From Isoetes taiwanensis (Eukaryota; Streptophyta; Lycopodiopsida; Isoetales; Isoetaceae), in NCBI GenBank assembly GCA_021234155.1, contig JAJEKV010000045.1, positions 2,745,434 to 2,809,433 of the forward strand: DNA of 64,000 nt, given 5' to 3'. Positions 34,123-43,204 of this stretch are shown piece after piece. Position numbers and translations under genes: made by a program. The notes below the pieces were generated by a model. The model did not search any database and was not told the DNA's origin. It saw only the letters and a list, made by a program, of their open reading frames with translations. Every line of letters begins with the position of its first letter. The stretch's first letter is position 1.

Positions 34123-37100
34123 CTAGCATAGGTTGCATCGTGGATTAATCTTAACTACACAAGAATTAAATCTACACAAATCGACATGCCCGAGGCGATT
34201 TCTGGGAGATGACTTTGCCGTCCCATTGCTCCATAAATTAAGGTCTTGCTTTACTAGATCTTTCTTAAGTACCCATGTCGCATCTTCCAGCGGCAAGTGT
34301 TTCCACTTGACCAAGTATTGGAGGAACTCCGACCTCCTTGTTTTCTTGAAAGCTTTATCAAGAATCAGTGCGGAACTATTTCCATTTGCTCCTCGGTCAT
34401 TTCAACAACGTTGGAGTGTCCAAGACCGCCCGGATTTGGAGTGTGCTTCTTCAATAAACTCCGTGGAAGACCTTATGAATCTTTAGGTGTCTTTGGCAAG
34501 TCTAGCTTGTAGGATTGATTACCTACTCTCTTGACTATTCCGAAGGTCCAGCCCACCTTGGAGCAAGCTTCTTGCAATTCGATCCCGAAGCCGCTGCTTC
34601 ACCTTGATCTTGAGCCACACATTGTCGCCAACCCGAACTCCCCGACCGTTCGATGCTTGTCGGCGATGCTCTTTTGTCGGCTCCCTTGCTGCTAGGATAC
34701 CCTCGAACCTCTTCCACGAAGCTTTGCATGTCGGGCCAACATCTCTGCCGAAACTTCCACTTTTGACCGAGGGGTTGTGCCAAGTGTCGAGTTAGGCAGC
34801 GATAGTCAGTAATTAATCATAAAGCGGCGACATTTGGGATGATTCCTGCTTGGTGCTATTGTATGCAAACTCCACCAAGTGAATAAATTCTTCCCACATA
34901 CCTTGCTTATTCCAGACGTAGTTTCATAGCATGTCTTCCAAAATCCTGTTGGTCCGCTCCGTTTGGCCATCCGTCTGAGGATGATACGCCGTGCTCATGG
35001 ATAGCTTGGTCAGATAAATCGTAAAGAGGTCTTGCCAAAGGGCGCTCATGAATTTCGGATCCCTGTTGGAGATGATCTCCCTTGGCATGCATGAAGCCTA
35101 AAGATCTCTTTGGTGAAGAGCTTTGCTGTATCCATAGCGGTGTCTGTGGTCCTACAAGGCACAAAGTGTGCCATCTTTGACAACTTGTCGACCACTACCA
35201 TCAAGGCATCCTCCCCTCTTACTGTCCTTGGAAGCCCTGTTATAAAATCCATGCTGATCACTTCCCACTTGGCGTTTGGCACCGCTAATGGCTCTAATGC
35301 CCCGGAATTGACATTACGCCTTCGTCTGGCGACATAGTGACATTCCTTGATGTAGCGAGCTACTTGCTTTTTCATTCACGGCCAATAATAGGCTGCGACT
35401 TTGAAATATGTTTTCATAAATCCCGCATGGCCAGCTATTGGGCTTTAAGCGTGTCGTGGAGGATCAATTTCCTTACACTGATGATTGAATGCACGCACAA
35501 CTTGTTCTTATGGTATAACAGGTTGCCTTCCTTCTTATAATATTTAAAGGCTTCCCCGCTCCTTATCCATTTCTAGCCTCCCTAGAGAGGCTTGCCCATA
35601 CTTCCTTGAAATCCACGTCCGTTGGCAAGGATTCTTCAATCTTCTTACCAAAGTCATTTGGAGCGTCGAAATTGCATTGCAATGTACTCTAGTTGTCGGG
35701 GATGCCTTGAAAGCGCATCCGCTACCACATTGAGCTTCCACGGTTTTGTAGACTATATCAAAGTCATACTCTTCAAGGAACTCCATCCACCTTCTCCCGC
35801 CTCGGGTTGAGGTGTGGTTGCGTGAATACATACTTGGAGGCTCGATGGTGCGTATCCAATTGGAACTTCCTTCCCAAAAGATAGTGCCTCCAAATTCTTA
35901 ATGCCCACGACAACCGCCAAGCAATTCCTGATCATGCGTGGGGTAGGTAGGCGTCTCGGCGTCGTTCATCTTCACGGAATCATACGCTACTACACGCTCT
36001 TCTTGCATAAGCACTGCACCTGTAGCTATCTTACTCGCATCCGTCGCCACAAGCTTATCTTTCTCCGGATCTGGCAGGGTTAAGACGGGGGCGGTCGTTA
36101 AAGCTTCCTTCAACAATTCAAACCCCTTTTGGGCTTTCTTGTGCCAATGATCTACCCAATCTTTCACTTTTTCTGCCCTCGTCAAGTCTGTTAGCGGGGC
36201 CGCTATCTTAGCAAAGTTCTTCACGAACATCCTGTAGTACCCTACTAGGCCGAGAAAGCTTCTGACCTCATGCACATTCTTCGGCGCCGGCCACTGAATG
36301 ACGGCTTCAATCTTGGCAGGATCCGTCGAGATTCCTTCTGTTGAGATCACATGACCAAGGTATTCCACCTTCTTCGTTGCGAAGTGACACTTCGACAACA
36401 TGGCGTACAACTGGTGCCTCTTCAACTTCTCCAGCACTCTCCTTAAGTGTTGTACGTGCTCTTCAAGGGATCTGCTATACACCAAAATGTCATCAAAGAA
36501 TACAATCACAAAGGTGTCTAAGAACTCCCTGAAGATGTCGTTCATGAGCCTCATGAACGTCGCGGGGGCGTTCGATAAGCCGAAAGGCATTACCATGAAC
36601 TCATAATGCCCATACCGCGTTCTGAAGGCGGTCTTGTGGATATCTTCTTCCTTTATCCTGATCTGATGATAACCTGACCTTAAGTCGATTTTGGAGAAGA
36701 CCTTTGCACCTTGAAGTTGATCCATCAAGTCATCTGATCTGGGGAGCGCATACTTGTTCTTAATGGTGTGCTTGTTCAACTGCCTATAGTCTATGCACAT
36801 CCTTAAACTGCCATCCTTCTTCTTTACAAAGAGAATGGGTGCTCCAAATGGCGAGACACTAGGTCTAATGAAGCCTAGGTCGAGCAACTCCTGCAATTGC
36901 TTCTTTAGCTCCGTCAACTCTTGCGTCGTCATTCTGTATGGAGCCTTACTTGTCGGCTTTGTTCCCGGTTCGAGTGCTATCTCACACTCGACTCCCCTGT
37001 AAGGAGGAAGCTGCTTGATCTCATCTGGAAAGAGAACATGGAACTCCGTGATCAGCTGAGCTATTTGCTTCGGCAACTTGCTGAGCACCTTGTCTTCTTT

Positions 37101-37826
37101 GCTTTCTTCTGACTCTGGCTCGTTAATCTCAAGCTTGAAGATGTATGCTACCTGCTCGCTCTTGATGCACTTGAACAGCCGTTTAGAAGACATACACTGC
37201 ATGATGGGAACAACTTCTTTACCTGTAATCTCAATGATCTTGCCGTCGGGTGTTGGGAAGGTCACCTTCCACTTTCCACAATCAATAATGGCCCCTGCTG
37301 GTCCAAGGTACTCCATTCCTATGATCAAGTCGTACTTGCCAATGCCCATTACTTCTGCCTCCATCTGGATTTTAATCCCTGGCAAGTCGATGTCGGTTAA
37401 TTCTCTTGCACGTGATGCGCCTTTATTGCTCCACTTTGCTAAGACAACGGGCCTTGGCTTTGACTTTAGTGGTTTCAACTTCAACATTTGAACCATTCTG
37501 GGGGATGCAAAGTTATGGCTACTTCCTGAGTCTATCAAGACTATGAAGGACTTGGTCTTGGCCTTCCCTACTGTGGAAATTACTTTATACTGGCTCTCTG
37601 CTTGCTCTGTATCAATTGCGGCAAAGATATGACACTCACCCTGAATGTAGTCAGCGGGCTTCCCGCCATCGATCGTCGAACCGGGGTGTCCCGATCTCCC
37701 AACTCCGCTAGTCTTTGCACTCATGGCGTAGGGGCGGTTTGCTGTCCTATGGCACATTTGGAAGCACCTGAAGCAAAGCTGCTTTTCTATGCACTCCTGT
37801 CTCTTTTCCTTGGGCATCGCCTGCAA
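34123..37826 (-). pseudogene. Chromovirus pol (protease, RT, RNase H, integrase, chromodomain)
   Basis: The longest open part (37,826-35,898, 642 codons) starts inside gag: a CCHC-like knuckle (residues 18-33, CFRC...H) whose last Cys is Arg, then protease [10 protein letters not shown] (Asp 99), RT with LRSGYHQIR and the catalytic FFDD (about residue 443, 36,487-36,498), and RNase H with VATDAS (about residue 590). After a frame change come integrase pieces (VARYIKECHY, then SMDFITGLP with the first catalytic Asp near 35,250, DKLSKMAHFVPC) and, at 34,314-34,240, a chromodomain remnant VKWKHLPLEDATW. Chromodomains bind modified histone tails and guide integration. The integrase zinc finger is damaged and several frame changes lie between 34,300 and 35,890. 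I infer one ancestral polyprotein, now broken. Confidence 0.9.
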
Positions 37827-38990
37827 AAAGGATCGTCACCTGCTTTGGAGTAGTTTGACCCCTCCTGCTTGTCCTTGAAGGACACCTGCTTCTTCTCCTG
37901 CTTTGTTTCCCCTGGTTGCCACCATATGGGGCTCTATTTGGACTCGATTCGGCTGCCCTAGGGCTATAGCTTCTGTTGCCTTGCCTTTATCCTAGTAGTG
38001 CTGCTTTGCCTCCCGCTATTCGAGGTCCGTTCCTTTGCAAGCTTATTGCCTTGGACTCTGCTTCGAGCGGTGTCTTAGGGTTTATTGCCCTCACAAGCTG
38101 CGGATCTCCTCATTCAGCCCCCTCAATATAGCTTTCTCTTGCATGCTTCTCACCCAATTTTGGCACCTCTGACCTCGGCCCTCATGAATTCCTCATGTGT
38201 ATTTACGGACTGATTTGTTTCCCTGTTGCAACTTAGAACTGATGCATCATCTTTGGACTTGTGCTCCTTGCGAATAATAATGGCTTGAAGGCTTTGGCAA
38301 ACTTTACGAACTTACAAGCATCCTGCTTAAGCCATGTGCCTTTGCATAACCCTTCCACCAAATCCGTCGCGGCTCCTTTCAAGTTAGGCTGTTGCCACCC
38401 TGCCTTTGTCTTTATCCTTCATACCATAAGCATTGCCGTACTCACTCATTTTCGTCCAGCCATGCCTCGCTTCTAATCGACACTGTTCTCCCCAGAAGCT
38501 GTTCGATTCGGGCCTTCCATACATTGCCCGGTCGCGGAATCTACCTTCTTACGGTAGTCGAGAGGCCCTAGTGTCCCTTTGTCGATCCTTCTATGGCGTC
38601 CCTACGCCTTGCATCTGCGGTGTTTCTTTGCCTTGCATCCGTTTGGGTCCTGGCCTGATCTTCTTCTTCCTGAGTCGGTCGGATCGAGCTTGAGTCGGAA
38701 GATTAGGGCTGGAGGATCTCCTTCTCTTGTTCCTCTTCTTGTCCCTTCCCGCCTCTCCAAGTTGATGCTTGCGGCTAACCTGGCGTTCCACCGAACCCGC
38801 TTTCCTACTTGCGCGGCCAGCAAAGGCTTTTATCTGTTCGAGGTCCGGTCCTCATGCGGGATATTTCCTCTTCCGGGGTCATGGGTCCAAATTCCTCAAA
38901 CGGGTTCCTTTATTCGAGGTGGCCTGGCGGACTCTGTTCTTCCATATGGTCTCCGGCGTTGTCGTTCCCCGAGCTTAGGCCTCTAAGCGC
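37827..38990 (-). pseudogene. Chromovirus gag, degenerate
   Basis: Lies between accessory ORF2 and pol, where gag must be. Only short readable pieces remain, such as WQQPNLKGAATDLVEGL (around 38,380) and a basic stretch near 38,600-38,800, in different frames; the C-terminal knuckle is read in the pol frame. The start codon cannot be fixed. Gag would form the particle shell around the element's RNA. Confidence 0.6.
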
Positions 38991-39166
38991 ATACACAAGT
39001 AATTCATGGCTATATGGTTAGTTTTACTTGTTCTCTTGCATTGTTTATGTTTGTTGGTATAGTTGTGGGGCAAAATATATCAACAAAACATTTAAAGTGC
39101 AATTGAAATTATATTCATATATTATATAATATTTTAGTACAAAAGTCTCCGGGATCAAGAGTCTAA

Positions 39167-40688
39167 CTAGTCTTGGAATCGCCGGTAAGACGGGTTGTCT
39201 TCAAGGAACTTCTTAACTTGGGCCGTTCCTACCGAATGACCCAAGTTCCTGATGACGCTTGCTGACGAGCCGCCCTGCAAGGCTCTCGCCAGCTCTTCCA
39301 CCCGATTCGGGTCAGAAGGGCGCGGTCCGCCAATCTCGCCTGCCGTCGATGGGGTATGGCGAAGTCGAAGAGGTCAAGTGCCATTGCCCTCTTGACTAGG
39401 ACAGCATAGTCGACGTTTGCCGCTATTCGAGCATGCCTGCCGAAGCCTGAGAGTGCAATCAGCATGAACACCCCTTCTTCACCTCTGGGGCTGAACTTGC
39501 GGTGTACCACCGCTATTCTCCCGTCTAGCAGCAGTGGCAGGTAGTACCTCAGGGATCTGTCGTTGTGCGTCGCGGATGATTCTCCACTTGTTTGGCCTCC
39601 TGCTCTATGCCGCCCGGCGTATTCGTCGACCTCTATCTCGGTGAGCTCCCGGTAGTCTTCAATTGTGGAGTCGACTCGCCTGAGGTCGATTCCTGCTCCT
39701 CTTGCTGGGGGTGGTGTCGAAGGCCTGGGCATTAGGATGCTCGTGGTCTTCCCACGGATCCCCATCTGTTCTTGGAGGCGAGGAACTCCTCCTCCGTTTG
39801 GCGACTCTCGCTCGTCCATCATTTGCACGATCTTTGCTTTGTAGGCACGGATGTGGAAGTCGACTCCCCTGTATAGGTGTCGGCCTCCCTCACTTGAAGC
39901 GGAAAGTCCAGAGGCTCTTGGATGATGAAGTCGTCAAGTGGGACTGCCGTAGGCTGGTGTGGCTTGAGTTCATCCACGAGCTCCCTCTCCTGCGTCGGGG
40001 AAGGTTACGGATGTCGCTGAGGAGTAGATACTCCTCTCCGTTGATGATGATAGGGGCTAGGCTTGTGATGCCTAGCCCAAGTGGGGGAGCAACTCTGATA
40101 GTCTGCCGGCTCTGCTCGAAGTTGACCAGCTCCTGTTCTGCTTGTTGCCGTTCTTCCTCTGAGTCGAGCTCCGTGTACTTACTGTCGTCCGACTCCTCTT
40201 CTTCTTCCTCTGCTCCTTCCTGCTCTTGCTGATACTGCAGAAGCATCGCTCCCTCCTATGCTTGTTGCTATGGGGTCCACCTCCATCGGAGGGATAGAGG
40301 TTGCCCCCATTGGGTTTTCGGCGCGGTGGGACAAGAAAATAGCTAGGGCGGCGGTGTAGGAGAAATACTTGGTCCTGTTGGCTGTCAGGACCATGTAGTC
40401 TGGCAGCCTCTGCGCCTTGTTAGTTAGGTACTTGGCGATGTTGGGGACATCACCCAAGGCTGCTTGAAGGGATGGGCGGGGAACGAAATATCCTATGCAA
40501 GGGGGAACCTGAACAAGGGAGGGTCCTACCCTAGCTTGAAACTCTGCTAACACTTGCCTATATGCTGGGGTTGCATTTAGCGTAGCTTGGATATCGATTT
40601 CTTTCCCAAAGACTTGGAAGATGTCGTTGACATCCGCTAAAGATGGGCACCGACGTATTTGTACCATCGCCCAAGTCGTGATGGCCAT
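39167..40688 (-). pseudogene. Accessory ORF2 of the chromovirus: unknown acidic protein
   Basis: Starts MAITTWAMVQIRRCPSLADV at 40,688 and, through at least three frame changes, ends near DNPSYRRFQD with a TAG at 39,167-39,169: roughly 500 codons. The N-terminal ~130 residues look globular (AYRQVLAEFQARVG, RLPDYMVLTANRTKYFSYTA). A short basic patch (SRGRRRGVGRQ) follows, then a strongly acidic stretch (GAEEEEEESDDSKYTELDSE, about 40,220-40,150), and a C-terminal region with RSLRYYLPLLLDGRIAVVHR. I recognise no family; it is not gag, pol or an envelope. It has its own TATA box and a leader homologous to that of the histone ORF, so the two look like a duplicated expression cassette. Acidic tracts are common in histone-binding proteins, which makes a histone partner a reasonable guess and no more. 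Confidence 0.7.
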
Positions 40689-40805
40689 TGATCTAGCAAA
40701 GAATAGAGTATCGAGCGGATGCTGAGAAAGCCTCGAGGAGATTTGGAAGATCGCCTAAGCAGTGGAGAGCAAACTTGCAGGGTGCTAAATGAGAAATGGA
40801 GGACC

Positions 40806-40813
40806 TATTTATA
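40806..40813 (-). promoter_or_regulatory. TATA box of accessory ORF2
   Basis: TATAAATA on the minus strand, 118 bp upstream of the ORF2 ATG. Flanking sequence (minus) CTATAAATAGG matches plant TATA consensus. The downstream leader (GATCGCC..GCA..GGAGAGCA on plus, 40,748-40,800) is homologous to that of the histone ORF at 42,584-42,650. Confidence 0.8.
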
Positions 40814-40985
40814 GAGGACCCTAATTTTTGGATGACCTAGACTTTACTGAGATTGGGTGATTCTGTTCTATTAAAGGGTGCAATTGAGAGTCTGAAGACT
40901 ACTTCTAGGGTTTGAGCATGCTAAGATGGGCTAATGAACCTATTGCAACAATTTGGAGATCATTTGGTGAAGAAAATGGTGCGAG

Positions 40986-41052
40986 GTCTCACACGTTGCG
41001 CCCAGACCGATAATGAAAAGTTCATTTTACGTCTGGTAGCGGCGTGTGAGAC
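40986..41052. promoter_or_regulatory. 67-bp palindrome A upstream of ORF2
   Basis: Outer arms GTCTCACACG and CGTGTGAGAC are perfect reverse complements; inner arms CCAGAC/GTCTGG and AATGAA/TTCATT also pair. It could be a protein-binding module or a cruciform/hairpin. It lies 173 bp upstream of the TATA box. Confidence 0.9.
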
Positions 41053-41325
41053 ATGGGTTGTAAATGGGCTAAACTTAATCAATTTGGATAATCTAAGGCT
41101 GTAATTCTACTAAACTCGCCGAGTTAGGCAGAATTGACACCTTATTTGGTCGATTTGGAGCAGTTTTGGGCATTTTTGGGCATGGTCTCAATTTTGCTCA
41201 AAAACTCCAATTTGACCAAAATAAAAACTGGAATTCTATAACTTAACTTAATTAAGCTAGATCAGACACATTATTTACTCACAAAATTCTTTATATTAAC
41301 ACAAATTTCTGTTATTTACAAAATC
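41053..41325. other. Spacer between histone ORF and palindrome A
   Basis: About 270 bp, AT-rich, no ORF. It should hold the 3' end of the histone unit; no defined polyadenylation signal was assigned. Confidence 0.5.
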
Positions 41326-42546
41326 TCAAGGGCGTTCCCCCTTGATGCTGTGCCTGGCAAGATGCATATCTTGCCTCATGAGGGTGACCCTCTTTGCGTG
41401 TACCGTGCAGGCCGTCGAATCTTCAAAATGCTGCACTATTTTCGCCTCTGCTGCCTCCTGTAAGCACAACAGCATCTCATCGGTCATGCGCATGTCCGTG
41501 TTGTACTCCTGTATGACTTCGCGGACCAAGCGTTAAAACGGTGCCCGGGGAATCAAGAGTCCGTAACTCCGCTGGAAGTGCCGGATTTCTTTGAGGGCTC
41601 TCTGCTCCATACCTTTGCTCTTGCTCCGCTTCTTTCACGGTGCTGCAGGAGGCTTGGGCTTTGGTAGTGGCGGCCAGGTCGACTCCTCGTGGTGTCCGCC
41701 TTCAATTGTCCGTACCCTGTGCTGCTGGTAATAGGCATTGTATGCCTCCCACTTCGCCATATAGGCGTTATGCTCCTTAATCCTCTTCTGATAGACCTTG
41801 ACCGGGTCTATCACGTATGCCTCCCGTTGTGGCAGCGGGGCTTTAACCACATCCCACGCGGAAAGGTGGGGCTTCTCTGCGGCTGTCGGCTGCCGCCCAT
41901 CCAGTACCACGGCGCTCCGGTACTTTCTTCTCCACGAAGCGGGGTTTTGAAGAACTCGCCCCCTGTGTTTGGGGGCGTAATCATCGTCGAAGTCGGTCGG
42001 TCAAGGCGGGTCATTCCTTGGCGGCTCATTGATGGCGGGACCTGGCGCCCGCTTACCAACCTTGACGACTCTTCTGCCGCCCGCCTTGATGCCCTTGGCC
42101 TTCCTCTTCCTCGGCCGGCACGTGGTTGGAGTCGTCTTCGGTTCTTCGTCCTCTGCTCGGGGCTCCTTGTCTTCATACTAGCGATGAAGGCTGCGAGAGT
42201 GCCTGCTTCTTCGGCGGGGGGCTAAGCCGCGGCTGCCGCTGCCTCTCTCTCTCCTCCTCCTCCTGCAGACGAGTCCAAGCCTCGAGTTGTATCTATTCCC
42301 GTTGCTCCCTGCTTCTCCTCTCCTCCTCTGCGATCTCCTCGAGAATTTGCTCCATAATGTCGGCGCTCCTCCTCTATGACCTCCCGTTTGGTCGCTCGGT
42401 CGATCCCTCCTCCCTCATTTGGAAGAAGATTCACCTTCTTGGGAAAAGGCGTTCTTGCGGTATCCTCCCCGACCGGGCGGGGGTCCCGGCGCTTTGGGGA
42501 TCAGCGTCGTGCGGGGGCTTCTGGCGATGCGCTTTGTGCGGGCCAT
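41326..42546 (-). pseudogene. Accessory ORF1: retrotransposon-borne CENH3/H3-like histone
   Basis: Encodes a histone H3-fold protein. The ATG at 42,546 gives MARTKRIARSPR, matching the H3/CENH3 start MARTK. Codons 317-406 (41,598-41,329) form the fold: ALKEIRHFQ (alpha-N), LLIPRAPF and RLVREV (alpha-1), LQEAAEAKIVQHFED (alpha-2), then HAKRVTLMRQDMHLAR (alpha-3) and the H3-like end KGERP. ALKEIRHFQ, LLIP.APF and RVTLMR are plant CENH3 features; loop 1 has canonical H3 length. The tail is unusually long (about 316 codons): a Glu/Gln/Arg coiled-coil-like part (42,200-42,365), a Lys/Arg-rich part (PRKRKAKGIKAGGRR, about 42,065-42,112) and a Tyr-rich linker (KWEAYNAYYQQ). In the ATG frame, stops occur at codons 182 (TGA), 304 (TGA) and 338 (TAA); the coiled-coil part is in another frame. 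The ends are in the same frame. It is disabled in this copy. It would act in nucleosomes, perhaps at the element's own chromatin (inference). Confidence 0.9.
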
Positions 42547-42650
42547 GTTTTGCCAGTTCCACCGTCCGAGCTATGCGCTTTAAGATCGCCTTGGCAAAGG
42601 AGAGCAGATTTTCTAAGCAGGGTACGCGAAAATGAGGGGGGGTCGAGGTC

Positions 42651-42658
42651 TATTTATA
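42651..42658 (-). promoter_or_regulatory. TATA box of the histone-like ORF
   Basis: TATAAATA on the minus strand, 105 bp upstream of the MARTK start codon, in CCCCTATAAATAGACC. Same box and homologous leader as for ORF2, so the histone gene seems to have a promoter independent of the LTR. Confidence 0.8.
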
Positions 42659-42732
42659 GGGGCAATTTTAGGTCAACTTTCAAACTACCTTTCTGGGTTG
42701 CCTAAAACATCTAAAACACCTAATTAAGCAAG

Positions 42733-42798
42733 GTCTCATGACGTTAAGCCAGCCAAAAATGAAAAAGTCATTTCCTGCCCTGGCGCGACGTGTGAGAC
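42733..42798. promoter_or_regulatory. Palindrome B upstream of the histone ORF
   Basis: GTCTCATGACGT on the left and ACGTGTGAGAC on the right pair with few mismatches; inner GCCAG/CTGGC and AATGA/TCATT pair too. It is 75 bp upstream of the TATA box. Same architecture as palindromes A and C but with different inner bases, so pairing was kept while sequence changed. Confidence 0.85.
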
Positions 42799-42931
42799 AT
42801 GGTGGGACCCACTACTAAATTTTGTACTTTTTAAACATGTAACATGCCAATTCTACTGATTCTTAGCTTAAAATTAGAATTATCAAGTTATTTTACTGTG
42901 ATTCATGACATTTCTTAATGTTTCATTTAAT

Positions 42932-42998
42932 GTTCACATCGCGTTCGCCCGGCCCGAAAATGAGAATCTCATTATCCGTCTGGGCTGACGTGTGAGAC
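42932..42998. promoter_or_regulatory. Palindrome C near the primer site
   Basis: Third module: right arm GACGTGTGAGAC and a perfect inner palindrome AATGAGAATCTCATT; the left outer arm (GTTCACATCGCG) is diverged. It lies between palindrome B and the primer-binding site. Confidence 0.75.
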
Positions 42999-43191
42999 CA
43001 TTCCTACTTTTGAAGGTTGGCTCACCAATTTTAGTCTTTTTATGTTTTCATTCATTTTAACTGTTATTAGCTTAGCATGAACTACAAAAATGAGAAAAAA
43101 AAAATTTCCCATTTTTCGAGGTTTAAGGATCCTATCATTTAGTACTAATGGGAGCATGGTCAGTGCTCTGCTCTTGGTCACCAAGAACATT

Positions 43192-43203
43192 GCTCTGATA
43201 CCA
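43192..43203 (-). promoter_or_regulatory. Primer-binding site (initiator Met tRNA)
   Basis: The minus strand reads TGGTATCAGAGC, one base after the 5' LTR end. This is the standard plant retrotransposon site complementary to the 3' end of initiator methionine tRNA, priming first-strand synthesis. Confidence 0.95.
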
Positions 43204-43204
43204 C

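Noticed and set aside
39702-40232. Plus-strand Ser-rich ORF of 176 codons
   Set aside because: Antisense to the acidic region of accessory ORF2, which has the TATA box and start on the minus strand.
41326-42546. Histone-like ORF as a host gene interrupted by unrelated repeats
   Set aside because: It lies between a matched LTR pair, in the element's orientation, with a promoter homologous to that of its neighbour ORF2; simplest reading is that it belongs to the element.
38990-42546. Accessory ORFs as an envelope gene of an errantivirus-like element
   Set aside because: They lie upstream of gag, not after pol, and have no signal peptide or membrane segment.
41689-42705. Plus-strand ORFs of 110-178 codons
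   Set aside because: Antisense to the histone-like ORF; long only because of GC-rich codons.
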